DNA of 38,145 nt, from the NCBI GenBank assembly GCA_022825745.1, contig JAJDWF010000132.1, forward strand, positions 1-38,145. Direction: 5' to 3'. Under the pieces are notes generated by a model. It worked only from the letters and a program-made list of their open reading frames with translations, was not told where the DNA came from and made no database searches. This DNA is from Dehalococcoidia bacterium. Lineage in GTDB: Bacteria; Chloroflexota; Dehalococcoidia; Lucifugimonadales; UBA3495. This document shows, piece after piece, positions 1 through 7,752 of this stretch. Each line of letters begins with the position of its first letter. Position 1 is the first letter of the stretch. Made by a program: the position numbers and the translations under genes.

Positions 1-1
1 G

Positions 2-877
2 TACGAGCTGAACCCGCGCATCATCATGGTCAACGTCTCCGCCTACGGGCAGTTCGGGCCGTATCGCGAGCAGATTGGCTACGACCCCATCGGACAGACC
101 ATGTCCGGCATCGCCATGGTCACCGGCGAAGAGGGAATGCCGCCCATCCGCGCCGGCGTGCCCATCATTGACCGCACCACCGCGCTGCACGCCGCCATCG
201 GTACCTTGGCCGCCCTGCACGAGCGCGAGACCTCCGGCGAGGGGCAGACCATCGACGCCTGCCTGGCCGACACCGGCTACAGCTACACCGAGATTCCGGT
301 CACGGCCTACCACGGCGCCGGCATCGAGCCGCGCCGGGGCGAGTCGGCCGCGCCGCCGTCGGGCACCTACCCGTGCGCCGACGGCTGGGTGCTGATCTCC
401 GCCGGCGACCAGCACCACTGGCATCGCGTCTGCAACGCCCTGGGCAAGCCCGAATGGCTGGAGGACCCGCGGTTCACCACGCGCCACGAGCGCGGCCGGA
501 ACGGCGAGGCCATCAACCAAGCCATGCGGGACCTGATGGCGAACATGAGCATGCGGGAAGCCATCGCCCACTTCACGCACCACGACGTGGTGGCCGCGCC
601 GGTGAACACCATCGCGCAGGCCGCGGCCGACCCGCACCCCTGGGAACGCCGGGCCATGGTCGAGGTGGACGACTTCCTGGCCGGCACCATCGCGGTGTCC
701 GGCGACTTCTGGCACTTCAGCCGCACGCCGGCAGTGGTGGGCACCACGCCGCGCGTCGGCGAGCACAACGAGGACGTGTTGACCGGCCTGCTGGAATACT
801 CACAGGACGAAGTGCAGGCCCTCTACGAGGCCAACGTCATCGGCAACTTCGACCACTACGACGAAATCCCCGGCTAG
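2..877 (+). CDS. CaiB/BaiF family III CoA-transferase (5' partial)
   Basis: The reading frame is open from the left edge, so the true start lies outside the window; the in-frame ATG at 26 is internal, because residues before it (NPRII) already match the family. Family III CoA-transferases move CoA between carboxylic acids through an aspartyl-CoA thioester. Visible family features are the segment GQFGPYRE, then GYDPIGQTMSG, then a GVPIID segment whose Asp (codon 170-172) sits where the catalytic Asp of formyl-CoA transferase is found, followed by GEGQTIDACL. The C-terminal half carries the usual GDQHHWHRVCNALGKPEW and late 'APVNTIAQA' segments. The substrate cannot be read from the sequence. 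It is followed by a terminator hairpin at 902-925 and faces the LLM oxidoreductase gene tail to tail. Family assignment is firm; specific function is unknown. Confidence 0.93.
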   Translation, partial: YELNPRIIMVNVSAYGQFGPYREQIGYDPIGQTMSGIAMVTGEEGMPPIRAGVPIIDRTTALHAAIGTLAALHERETSGEGQTIDACLADTGYSYTEIPVTAYHGAGIEPRRGESAAPPSGTYPCADGWVLISAGDQHHWHRVCNALGKPEWLEDPRFTTRHERGRNGEAINQAMRDLMANMSMREAIAHFTHHDVVAAPVNTIAQAAADPHPWERRAMVEVDDFLAGTIAVSGDFWHFSRTPAVVGTTPRVGEHNEDVLTGLLEYSQDEVQALYEANVIGNFDHYDEIPG

Positions 878-901
878 CCCGAACCACCACGGCAAAGCAA
901 C

Positions 902-925
902 AGGGGCGGATGATTATCCGCCCCT
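902..925. terminator. Bidirectional intrinsic terminator
   Basis: A perfect 10-bp stem, AGGGGCGGAT (902-911) with ATCCGCCCCT (916-925), closes a GATT tetraloop. On the plus strand it is followed by TACGCTTTT. It lies 24 bp after the CoA-transferase stop and 50 bp after the LLM gene stop on the other strand, so it probably serves both converging genes. The T-tract is weak. Confidence 0.75.
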
Positions 926-935
926 TACGCTTTTC

Positions 936-965
936 GGAGACATCGAGTCTTGGAGACATCGAGTC
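936..965. repeat. Tandem 14-bp direct repeat, 16-bp period
   Basis: GGAGACATCGAGTC occurs at 936-949 and again at 952-965, separated by TT. It lies between two converging genes, just past the LLM gene stop. It may be a simple local duplication; no function is evident. Confidence 0.7.
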
Positions 966-975
966 CGCGGCGGCG

Positions 976-1920
976 TCAGTCAACGTGGCGCATTATGTCG
1001 CCGGCGAACCAGTCCAGGCGTTCCAGCGACTGGTTGAGTTCACTGCCCCTGATGTCGAAGATTATGTGGGACACGCCGATCTCCGAATAGGTATGGACGT
1101 CTTCCAGGATGGCGTCGGTTGAGCCGGAGAAGCGGCGGCGCGGGCCCGACTGCATGGTGGCGGGATCGTACAACGGGGCCTTCATGGAGACCTCAATTTC
1201 GGACGGGTCGCGCCCGGCCTGCTCGGCAAATCGGTTCAGCGTCACCAGGTCTCCCGCAAGTTCCTCCGGCTCCAGCGTGGCCGCCGGTATGGTGCCCACG
1301 GGATGCCAGCCGTCGCCCAGGGTGGCGGCGCGCCGGATCGCCGGGCGACTCTGGCCGCCCACCCAGATGGGAGGATGGGGCTTCTGCACCGGCTTGGGCA
1401 GGAACTGGATGCCGGAGAACTGAACGTACTTCCCGTCAAATTCGGGATTGGGGCTGGTCCACAGCTCCTTGTAGGCCCGCAGGTATTCGTCCGTGACCGG
1501 GCCGCGCTCGGCAAAGGGCGGCGTGCCCAGGGCCTCAAACTCCTCTTCCATCCAGCCCACGCCTACACCGAGAATGAGCCGCCCCTGGGACAGAACGTCC
1601 AGCGTGGCCAGGATCTTGGCGGCCAGGATCGGCGGGCGGTAGGGCACGATCATCACGCTGGGGACCATCCGTATGTTCTCGGTGACGCCGGCCAGGTAGG
1701 TCAGCAGCGTGAGTTGCTCGAAGTATTCGCCGCTCTCTCCGGTGGGAAACTCGCCGCCGACGGTGTACGGGTACGGCGAATCGATCCGGTTCGGTACCAG
1801 CACGTGATCTCCGGCCACCATGCAGTAGAAGCCAAGGCGGTCTCCGGCCTGGGCGATTTGCGCCAGAGGACCGGGCTGTGCGTTGGGGCCGTGGTTGGGC
1901 AGATAAAATCCGAATTGCAT
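976..1920 (-). CDS. LLM class (F420-dependent type) oxidoreductase
   Basis: A 314-residue protein of the luciferase-like monooxygenase fold, a TIM barrel that usually binds F420 or FMN. Typical segments are FGFYLPNHGP at the N-terminus, AGDHVLVP near residue 36, then VMIVPYRPPILAAKILATLDVLSQGRL and GVGVGWMEEEFEALG, which is the hallmark middle block, and PPIWVGGQS followed by ATLGDGWHPV. Length and motif order fit the F420-dependent subfamily seen in actinobacteria and Chloroflexota. The ATG at 1920 has AGGAG seven bases upstream. A small hydrophobic peptide gene ends 36 bp upstream on the same strand. Substrate is unknown; LLM genes often occur in large numbers in SAR202-type genomes (established knowledge), so context does not narrow the role. 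Confidence 0.92.
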   Translation of the reverse strand: MQFGFYLPNHGPNAQPGPLAQIAQAGDRLGFYCMVAGDHVLVPNRIDSPYPYTVGGEFPTGESGEYFEQLTLLTYLAGVTENIRMVPSVMIVPYRPPILAAKILATLDVLSQGRLILGVGVGWMEEEFEALGTPPFAERGPVTDEYLRAYKELWTSPNPEFDGKYVQFSGIQFLPKPVQKPHPPIWVGGQSRPAIRRAATLGDGWHPVGTIPAATLEPEELAGDLVTLNRFAEQAGRDPSEIEVSMKAPLYDPATMQSGPRRRFSGSTDAILEDVHTYSEIGVSHIIFDIRGSELNQSLERLDWFAGDIMRHVD

Positions 1921-1956
1921 TGAGACACTCCTGGGAAATCCGGCGGGCCGCCGCGA

Positions 1957-2076
1957 TCAGGGGCCAACCTGAAAGTCGCCGAACAGCAAACCGACGATGA
2001 TCAGCGCGATAATCAAGCCTACCACCAGGCCGATGGCGCAACCGCAGCCCTTGTTGAATCCTTCAAAGAAACCCAT
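1957..2076 (-). CDS. 39-residue single-span membrane peptide
   Basis: A short frame encoding 39 residues: MGFFEGFNKGCGCAIG, then a long run of Val, Leu, Ile and Gly (about residues 15-33), ending GDFQVGP before TGA. The pattern of a short amphipathic start, a Cys-Gly-Cys (CGC) turn and one membrane span looks like a real small membrane protein and not a chance frame. A GTG one codon earlier (2077-2079) is an alternative start and is better spaced from the GGAGAGG upstream. It lies 36 bp upstream of the LLM gene and could share its transcript. An AT-rich box at 2144-2149 reads TATTAT on this strand and could be its -10 element. I do not recognise a family. Coding status is an inference. Confidence 0.5.
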   Translation of the reverse strand: MGFFEGFNKGCGCAIGLVVGLIIALIIVGLLFGDFQVGP

Positions 2077-2139
2077 CACGTTGCAGCGCCTCTCCCCGGG
2101 CCGGCCCCTGGCAGGGCGCAATCGATCAGCGGGCCGCCC

Positions 2140-2148
2140 TGCTATAAT
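2140..2148 (+). promoter_or_regulatory. Extended -10 promoter of the GlcG-like gene
   Basis: TGCTATAAT, a consensus -10 with a TGn extension, lies 82 bp upstream of the ATG at 2230. No good -35 is seen, as is common for extended -10 promoters. A 7-bp inverted repeat (CAGGGCG 2112-2118, CGCCCTG 2135-2141) overlaps its upstream edge and might be an operator. The same nonamer occurs before tsaD and leuC. Confidence 0.65.
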
Positions 2149-2229
2149 AGCCCAACCGATGGAGCGCGCTCAACCGGAGCGGCGCCCGTTTGTAATGAAA
2201 CTATACCCGTCTCAAGGAGTCCTGCTGAA

Positions 2230-2649
2230 ATGCCAAACATCACTCTGGAACAAGCCGAAGCCGTCCTCGCCGGAGCGAAAGCCGCCGCTCTTGACCTGGG
2301 CAAGGCTTTCAGTTTCTCCGTCGTGGACGCCCGCGGCGACCTGATCACCATGTGCAAGATGGACGGTTCGGCGTGGCGAACGCCTTACGTGTCGCGGGGC
2401 AAGGCCCGGGCTTCCGCCTGCTTCGGCGAACCCAGCGGCGACCTGACCGAGCGGTCCACGACGCCCATCATGCGGGCGGTGATGGAAGTGGAACGCGGAG
2501 AATTCGTACCCGGCCAGGGCGCGCTGCCCATCTACATGAACGGAGAGCTGATCGGGGCGGTTGGCGGCAGCGGAGGCACCGCGCAGGAGGACGAAGACTG
2601 CTCCCGTGCCGGCATCGGTCGCCTTTCGGGCGCCAGCGCGAGCCGGTAA
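2230..2649 (+). CDS. GlcG/HbpS-like (haem-degrading family) protein
   Basis: A 139-residue single-domain protein of the GlcG/HbpS family (Pfam Haem_degrading). The family signatures are an N-terminal helix ITLEQAEAVLAGAKAAA, a strand SFSVVDARGDLITMCKMDG, then a 'TPYVSRGKARAS' helix and a Gly-rich end IGAVGGSGG followed by QEDEDCSRAG. Some members bind haem or cobalamin or sit in glycolate and propanediol clusters, but many have no known role; nothing nearby identifies a ligand here. AAGGAG ten bases upstream supports the ATG. It is monocistronic, bounded by its own extended -10 promoter and a strong terminator at 2674-2705. Confidence 0.9.
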   Translation: MPNITLEQAEAVLAGAKAAALDLGKAFSFSVVDARGDLITMCKMDGSAWRTPYVSRGKARASACFGEPSGDLTERSTTPIMRAVMEVERGEFVPGQGALPIYMNGELIGAVGGSGGTAQEDEDCSRAGIGRLSGASASR

Positions 2650-2673
2650 TCGCCCTCGCCTCAGACAATTTCA

Positions 2674-2705
2674 GCCCCGCAAGGTTCACCTTGCGGGGCC
2701 GTTTT
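2674..2705 (+). terminator. Strong intrinsic terminator
   Basis: A perfect 11-bp GC-rich stem, GCCCCGCAAGG (2674-2684) with CCTTGCGGGGC (2689-2699), loop TTCA, followed by CGTTTT. It lies 25 bp after the GlcG-like stop. Confidence 0.9.
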
Positions 2706-2725
2706 CTGCGCCTTGGAACGCCACC

Positions 2726-2751
2726 GGATTCCCGCCTTCACGGGAACGACG
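2726..2751. repeat. REP-like intergenic palindromic element
   Basis: GGATTCCCGCCTTCACGGGA followed by ACGACG forms a 6-bp stem (TTCCCG 2729-2734 with CGGGAA 2741-2746). The form resembles the short interspersed palindromes common between genes in many bacterial genomes. Only one copy is seen here, so repeat status rests on resemblance. It could also terminate the minus-strand operon ending at 2770. Confidence 0.4.
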
Positions 2752-2769
2752 GCGCAACGCCAGCGTGGG

Positions 2770-3063
2770 CTAGTCGGTGGATGACACTTCGAAGTGCTTC
2801 ACCCAGTACTCGCCGCGGTAGAGGTGCTCCACTTCCCGCGCGATGTTGGCCCGAAACTCGCTGGTCTCGTAGGACCGCAGGTCGCCCAGCGTTTCCCATA
2901 CGCTGACGCTGATACCCTCGTCCGGGTCTTCGGTGCTGCGGATCAACTGCCGTTCGTGCAGTCCCTTGGGCTTGCTGCCGGTGGCTACCCGCTCGTGGTA
3001 GTGCCGCTCGAATTCCTCCCAGGAACCGGCTCGAAGCTTCCCCCAGACCATTCGGATGAACAT
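2770..3063 (-). CDS. Antibiotic biosynthesis monooxygenase (ABM) domain protein
   Basis: A 97-residue protein with the ferredoxin-like alpha/beta pattern of the ABM superfamily: MFIRMVWGKLRAGSWEEFERHY at the start, a central GISVSVWETLGDLRSYE strand-helix, and a helix FRANIAREVEHLYRGEYW at the end. ABM proteins are small dimeric barrels that include quinol monooxygenases and haem-degrading enzymes; many are uncharacterised. AAGGAGG ten bases upstream gives a clear start. It follows the cytidylate kinase-like gene by 83 bp and is the last gene of the rpsO-pnp transcription unit, or separately transcribed. Substrate is unknown. Confidence 0.82.
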   Translation of the reverse strand: MFIRMVWGKLRAGSWEEFERHYHERVATGSKPKGLHERQLIRSTEDPDEGISVSVWETLGDLRSYETSEFRANIAREVEHLYRGEYWVKHFEVSSTD

Positions 3064-3146
3064 GTCGTAGTGACCTCCTTGAAATGCACGCCTGTTTCAG
3101 CGTTTTTGTTTTTGCAGTCGGAACTTTCGGCGAGGAACTGCCAGGG

Positions 3147-3836
3147 TCAGTGTTCCAGGTCGCCGGTGGCGTGAGCGATGATTTTCGCTGCGGTGTCGTC
3201 GCTCATGTGCCCCATATCCAGCATCATGTGGTACAGCGTCGGGTCTTCCGGAGAAACCTTGAAGAACTTCTGGAAAAACTTGACCCTGGCTTCTTCCAAT
3301 CCTTCCAGATAGACGCGGGCCTCTTCCTCGTTAAGGTGCTCCCTTTCCATGATGGTCTGCACCCGCCGGGACATGGGGGCCAGCATGCCGACGTGCAGCA
3401 CGCCGGGCGTGTCGCCCAGGATCACGTTGGCGCCGCGCCCGATGATGACCACGTGGCCGGCCTGGGCAAGGTTGCGCACCACCTCCCGGGTAGTGTCGAT
3501 AAAGAGCTGGTCGTTGACCCGCTGCACCCGCGACGACGACTCGCCGGCGAGTTCGTGGTACGTTTCGGGAAGCGTCTCGATGCCCACGCCCAGGTCATAG
3601 TCGCCCGATACGGCGGCGCGTTCCAGGACCCGGCCCAGCAGGGCGGTGACCCGGTCGCCGAACCGTTCCACTCGCTGCTCTTTCGCCATCAGAATGGACA
3701 CCGGCGATCCTATGATGCGGGCAGCTTCGGCGAACACCATGCGGTCAACGTAGTTGAGGTGCAGGTCGTGGGCTACTTTCTGGCCGACGGCGATGGAACC
3801 GGCGCCGATTGGGCCGTTAATAGTAATCACTGGCAT
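3147..3836 (-). CDS. Cytidylate kinase-like protein
   Basis: A 229-residue P-loop protein of the cytidylate kinase-like family (Cytidylate_kin2). The N-terminus MPVITINGPIGAGSIAVGQK holds a P-loop with Gly-rich residues 8-14 but without the usual Lys, as in this family, where the fold is kept but the loop is GSGG-like. Further family blocks are the LNYVDRMVFAEAARIIG segment, GHVVIIGRGANVILG near residues 128-142 and the helix RVQTIMEREHLNEEEA, which corresponds to the lid region. It lies 65 bp downstream of pnp on the same strand with an AGGAGGAGG ribosome site, so it likely shares the transcript. PNPase releases nucleoside diphosphates and a CMP kinase would feed the same pool, which fits the context. 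Actual substrate is not proven. Confidence 0.85.
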   Translation of the reverse strand: MPVITINGPIGAGSIAVGQKVAHDLHLNYVDRMVFAEAARIIGSPVSILMAKEQRVERFGDRVTALLGRVLERAAVSGDYDLGVGIETLPETYHELAGESSSRVQRVNDQLFIDTTREVVRNLAQAGHVVIIGRGANVILGDTPGVLHVGMLAPMSRRVQTIMEREHLNEEEARVYLEGLEEARVKFFQKFFKVSPEDPTLYHMMLDMGHMSDDTAAKIIAHATGDLEH

Positions 3837-3901
3837 ATCGGTACCTCCTCCTGTTCGTCGAATGCGCGCTGCGTCTCATTGGGGCGAGGGGTGTGCCGGC
3901 C

Positions 3902-6445
3902 CTAGCGTCGGGCTCCGCCGCCACCCAGGAACCGGCGATCCGACGGGTTGCGGCTGTTGCCCTGCGGGCGGCCTCCGGACGGCCGGCGCCCACCACGGTC
4001 GCGGTCGTTGGGGTCGCTGCCGAGCATGGAATTGCGGTCACGGTCGCCGCCGCCGTAGCCGCGTCCGCCACGATCTCCGCCGCCACGCCCGCCGCGATCC
4101 CGGTCACCGCCGCCACCGTAACCACCGCGTCCGCCACGGTCACGGTCGCCGCCGCCGTAGCCGCCACGTCCGCCGCTGTTCCGGTCGCGTCCGCCGCCGC
4201 CATAGCCGCCGCGTCCGCCACGGTCTCCGCCGCGATCCCGGTCAAACCCGCCGCGACCGTATCCGCCGCCGCGCGGACCACGATCTCGGTCACGGTCGCC
4301 GAAGGCGGGTCGTTCGGGCCGTGCCGGAGGCGGCTCGGTGTCGCCCATCAGGACGCGCCGAGACATGTTGATCCGACCCATGTGGTCGATTTCGTGGATC
4401 ATCACGGTGATTTCCTGTCCGATGTCCACGTCCTCGTAGGCGAGATCCCCAAGCTCTTCGTTGCGAACCAGGCCGTCTTTGCCGCCCGGAGAAAGCTCGA
4501 CGAACACACCGAAATTGGTGGTGCGCGTGATCTTGCCGGTGATTATGTCACCCACTTCCGGATCCCTGGTCAGGCTATCGACGCGGCTGCGGGCAAGCTC
4601 GATCATCGGCTGGTCGCTGGAAGATATGACGACGCCGCCATCGTCGGAAACGTCGATGCCACAGCCCGTTTCTTCCTGGATGGCTCGGATGACGCGACCA
4701 CCGGGTCCGATCAGGGCGCCGATCTTCTCGACGGGAATCTGCATCTTAACGAGCTTGGGCGCGTATTTGCTCATCTGTGAGCGGGGTTCGGTGATGGCTT
4801 CGGCCATGCGTTCGAGGATGTGCAGGCGGCCGACCCGCGCCTGTTCCAGGGCTTCGCTAAGCAGTTCCTGGGTGAGGCCGTCGATCTTGACGTCCATTTG
4901 CAGGGCGTTAATTCCTCGTTCCGTACCCGCGACCTTGAAGTCCATGTCGCCCAGGAAGTCTTCGATACCCTGGATGTCGCTGAGGATGGCGTACCGGTCG
5001 GCGTCGCCCTCGGTGATGAGGCCCATGGCGATGCCGGCCACCGGCGCCGTAAGCGGCACTCCGGCGTCCATCAGGGCCATGGACGAGCCGCAGACGCTGC
5101 CCATGGACGTTGAACCGTTGGATGCCAGGACTTCGCTGACCACGCGAACGGTGTACGGGAAATCCTCTTCGGGCGGCATGGCGGCCAGGATGGCCCGCTC
5201 AGCCAGCGCGCCGTGTCCGATTTCCCGACGGCCCGGGGAGCCGACGCGCCGAGCTTCCCCGACGCTGTAAGGCGGGAAATTGTAATGGTGCATGAACTGC
5301 TTGGTGTTGTCCGGCCCCACGGTGTCCAGAGTTTGCTTCATCGACAGCGAGGCCAGGGTAGCGATGGACAAGACCTGGGTTTGGCCGCGGGTGAACAGGC
5401 CGCTGCCGTGGGCGCGGGGCAGTTCGCCGACGCTGCAGGTGATGGGCCGGATTTCGTCCAGCTTGCGACCGTCGGGCCTCACGTTGAGGTTGAGGATACG
5501 GCCCCTGACCTCGGCTTTGACCAGGTTCTTGAAGGATTCGGCGATTTCACCGGACGAATAGTCGTCAGCCAGCTGGGCCGCCACCTCGGATTCGATGGCA
5601 TCCAGGCTGGAGTCCCGTTCGCTCTTGAACGAGTTGCGCTCCAGCACCTCCGCGATGCGGCCGTTGACCAAAGCGTCAATCTTCTTCTGGCGTTCGTCCG
5701 CCGATTCGTAATCGACGTGGAAGCTGATCTTCTCCGCGCCGCGCTCCGCCACCAAGCTGTCGATGAGCTCGATAGTTTGCACGTTGCTCTCGTGGGCGAG
5801 CCTGATGCCCTCCAGGATGACTTCCTCGGAAACTTCCACCGAGCCGGATTCGACCATCATGATGGCGTCGCGATTGCTCGCCACGATCATGTTCAGGTCG
5901 TCAGAACCGCTGCGCTGGTAGCTGGGGTTGATGCTGTAATCCTTGCCGTCCCAGGTGACTCGACAGGCGCCGATGGGGCCGTCGAAGGGAATTTGGCTCA
6001 TGGAGAGCGCGGCGGAAGCGGCCACCATGCCCAACGTTTCCGGGGGATGGTTCTCGTCCACCGAGAGGACGGTGATGATTACCTGGACCTCGTTGTGCAG
6101 GCCCTTGGGGAACAGGGGACGAATGCTGCGGTCGGTGAGACGGGCCGACAGGATGGCTTCGGTACCGGGCCTTCCCTCGCGCCGGAAAAAGCTGCCGGGA
6201 ATCTTCCCGACGGCGTACAGGCGCTCTTCAAACTCCACGGTCAGCGGCAGGAAGTCGATACCTTCGCGGGCCTGCTCGGACATCACCGCCGTCGCCAACA
6301 GGATGGTCTCGCCGCAGGTGATGGTGACGGAGCCGTGGGCTTGCTGAGCGAGCCGGCCGGTCTCAAGTGTGATGGGGTGTCCGCCGATTTCGCCCGTAAC
6401 GGTGAAGGGATTCATCAGCTCATTGGCAATATCAATTGTGGTCAT
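3902..6445 (-). CDS. pnp: Polyribonucleotide nucleotidyltransferase with RGG tail
   Basis: PNPase degrades RNA 3' to 5' by phosphorolysis. The 847-residue protein has a first RNase PH domain (FEERLYAVGKIPGSFFRREG, then DRSIRPLFPKG), an alpha-helical linker, a catalytic second RNase PH domain (SSMALMDAGVP, PVAGIAMGLI, then DIQGIEDFLGDMDFKVAGT with the conserved acidic residues), a KH domain with GPGG, and an S1 domain (GDIITGKITRTTNFGVFVEL). The last ~140 residues (3902 to about 4330) are an unusual low-complexity tail of RGG, GYGGG and DRDR units; PNPases are usually near 700 residues. I place the start at ATG 6443-6445 (MTTIDIANELMNPF); the frame stays open to 6583 but those residues match no family N-terminus. 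The 237-bp gap after rpsO is a leader-like stretch with no obvious gene; a hairpin around 6629-6660 is possible. Confidence 0.96.
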   Translation of the reverse strand: MTTIDIANELMNPFTVTGEIGGHPITLETGRLAQQAHGSVTITCGETILLATAVMSEQAREGIDFLPLTVEFEERLYAVGKIPGSFFRREGRPGTEAILSARLTDRSIRPLFPKGLHNEVQVIITVLSVDENHPPETLGMVAASAALSMSQIPFDGPIGACRVTWDGKDYSINPSYQRSGSDDLNMIVASNRDAIMMVESGSVEVSEEVILEGIRLAHESNVQTIELIDSLVAERGAEKISFHVDYESADERQKKIDALVNGRIAEVLERNSFKSERDSSLDAIESEVAAQLADDYSSGEIAESFKNLVKAEVRGRILNLNVRPDGRKLDEIRPITCSVGELPRAHGSGLFTRGQTQVLSIATLASLSMKQTLDTVGPDNTKQFMHHYNFPPYSVGEARRVGSPGRREIGHGALAERAILAAMPPEEDFPYTVRVVSEVLASNGSTSMGSVCGSSMALMDAGVPLTAPVAGIAMGLITEGDADRYAILSDIQGIEDFLGDMDFKVAGTERGINALQMDVKIDGLTQELLSEALEQARVGRLHILERMAEAITEPRSQMSKYAPKLVKMQIPVEKIGALIGPGGRVIRAIQEETGCGIDVSDDGGVVISSSDQPMIELARSRVDSLTRDPEVGDIITGKITRTTNFGVFVELSPGGKDGLVRNEELGDLAYEDVDIGQEITVMIHEIDHMGRINMSRRVLMGDTEPPPARPERPAFGDRDRDRGPRGGGYGRGGFDRDRGGDRGGRGGYGGGGRDRNSGGRGGYGGGDRDRGGRGGYGGGGDRDRGGRGGGDRGGRGYGGGDRDRNSMLGSDPNDRDRGGRRPSGGRPQGNSRNPSDRRFLGGGGARR

Positions 6446-6682
6446 AACAGGAGTATTTTCTACCTCTCTCTTCCGTGCGTGTTGCTGTCCGACCGTATGG
6501 GTCGATTTTCGTTGGAATGCCCTGGCTTCGGTACGTCGTGGCGCGCCAATCCGGTTTGCGCTGCCGGGGGCGTACAGGGGCATACGGTTGCGCAGGCTTA
6601 CCCTGAACGCACCGTGCGATTCGGGTCCCGGTCGGTGAGCATGGATGGATCGACCACCGGGAGAACAATCGGCGGAACTCGG

Positions 6683-6949
6683 TTAGCGGCGCAGGCCGAG
6701 TCTTCCGATGAGGGTCTGGTACCGGCCCACGTCTTCGTTGCTCAAGTAGTTGAGCAATCGGCGCCGTTTCGACACCATCGTAACCAGCCCGCGGCGGGAG
6801 TGTACGTCTTTACGGTGGGTTCTGAGGTGATCCGTTACCTGGCGGATGCGTTCGGTGAGCATCGCTACTTGCAGTTCGGTGGAACCGGTATCGGATTCGT
6901 GGGTGCGATATTCTTCGATGATTCTCTGCTTGACGTCAGCGTCCAACAT
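6683..6949 (-). CDS. rpsO: 30S ribosomal protein S15
   Basis: An 88-residue protein of standard S15 length. It shows the family core: [16 protein letters not shown], then [15 protein letters not shown], then RRRLLNYL. S15 binds 16S rRNA at the three-way junction in the central domain and helps start platform assembly. The rpsO-pnp order is the same as in many bacteria, where S15 and PNPase levels are post-transcriptionally linked. A promoter candidate lies at 7018-7046. The ribosome site is weak (AAGG 13 bases upstream of the ATG), leaving room for translational control, which is not shown by the sequence. Confidence 0.97.
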   Translation of the reverse strand: MLDADVKQRIIEEYRTHESDTGSTELQVAMLTERIRQVTDHLRTHRKDVHSRRGLVTMVSKRRRLLNYLSNEDVGRYQTLIGRLGLRR

Positions 6950-7017
6950 TACTGGTTACGTACCTTGCCTTTTTTGGGTCATTTACCCGCGTTGCGTCAA
7001 CTCTTTAGTGCGCTGAC

Positions 7018-7046
7018 AGGTTAGCACGATACCGTGAAATAGGCAA
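7018..7046 (-). promoter_or_regulatory. Candidate rpsO-pnp promoter
   Basis: On the minus strand TTGCCT (7041-7046), a 17-bp spacer ending in TGC, then TAACCT (7018-7023). The -35 matches four of six consensus bases, the -10 is weak but has the TGn extension. It would start transcription about 60 bp before the rpsO ATG. Confidence 0.4.
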
Positions 7047-7137
7047 CCGGGGGCGATTCCAAGGCGTGCCGGCCAACGGCATTGTGATAGCATCTTAACC
7101 GTCAGTTTCTTGCGGAGACCTTTCGCTACGGTTACAG

Positions 7138-7752
7138 ATGCGACCAGCCACGTCATATTTATCGCGCATTCGGGGCGTTGACCTGCTTCCCGGCGAGCGA
7201 GTCGGCGCGCTTTTGAACACCGAAAACGGTCTGGTTGCGGAGCCGTCGAAGGATGGGCAATTGCTGGTGGCGACGGACCAGCGGTTCATCAGCGTGCTGG
7301 ACAGCGGGACAACACAGGCCAGGGATATTTTCGCCATGACGTCGGTTTCCGGGGTAAGCGTGCGCAACGACGCGCATCGCGGATTTTCTTGGAAGCAATG
7401 GGCGTCGCTGATTGCGGGTGGAATTGTCGTTTATCTCGCGCTGGCCTACTGGCTGGTTGACCGACTACCGGCCATCATCATTCCCGGCATAAACCTTCAT
7501 GCCTTCGCCCTCGCCATCATGATACTGGTGGTGCTGGCGGGCTGGTTGTTCTGGCGGGGATTTACGCAATCGGGAGGCGCCAAGATGCGCATCTACGGGT
7601 CAAACTGGAACGTGGAAGTGGATTGCGCCACTCATTACGCCGACCTGATGGAATTCGCGCACCTGGTGTCGTCGATGCAATCGCCAGGCCAAGATGGGCA
7701 GGGATCAGCCGGGGCGGCGGAAAGCTCAGGAAGCCCGGTTGAAGGGAAGTGA
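7138..7752 (+). CDS. Membrane protein with PH-like N-terminal domain
   Basis: A 204-residue protein. The N-terminal ~80 residues look like a bacterial PH-like or YokE-type domain: LPGERVGALLNTENGLV, then KDGQLLVATDQRFISVLDSG, a pattern of strands ending in a 'threshold' helix. Two membrane spans follow (about residues 88-108 and 120-142, WASLIAGGIVVYLALAYWLV and AFALAIMILVVLAGWLFW), then a cytosolic-type strand-rich piece (KMRIYGSNWNVEVDC) and a Gly/Ser-rich tail. The start has only a poorly placed GGAG, so it is uncertain. The last 27 bp overlap the end of tsaD on the other strand. No function can be assigned. Confidence 0.7.
   Translation: MRPATSYLSRIRGVDLLPGERVGALLNTENGLVAEPSKDGQLLVATDQRFISVLDSGTTQARDIFAMTSVSGVSVRNDAHRGFSWKQWASLIAGGIVVYLALAYWLVDRLPAIIIPGINLHAFALAIMILVVLAGWLFWRGFTQSGGAKMRIYGSNWNVEVDCATHYADLMEFAHLVSSMQSPGQDGQGSAGAAESSGSPVEGK

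Noticed and set aside
3905..4330. Tandem DNA repeats in the 3' end of pnp, at first sight a CRISPR or VNTR
   Set aside because: The repeats keep the PNPase frame and encode RGG/GYGGG units; there are no regular spacers.
6446..6583. 46-residue N-terminal extension of PNPase
   Set aside because: Basic, non-conserved residues, no ribosome site, and the family starts at MTTIDIANELMNPF.
5213..7024. Long plus-strand open frame of 603 codons
   Set aside because: It is antisense to pnp and rpsO, has no ribosome site and no family resemblance; high GC leaves long antisense frames open.
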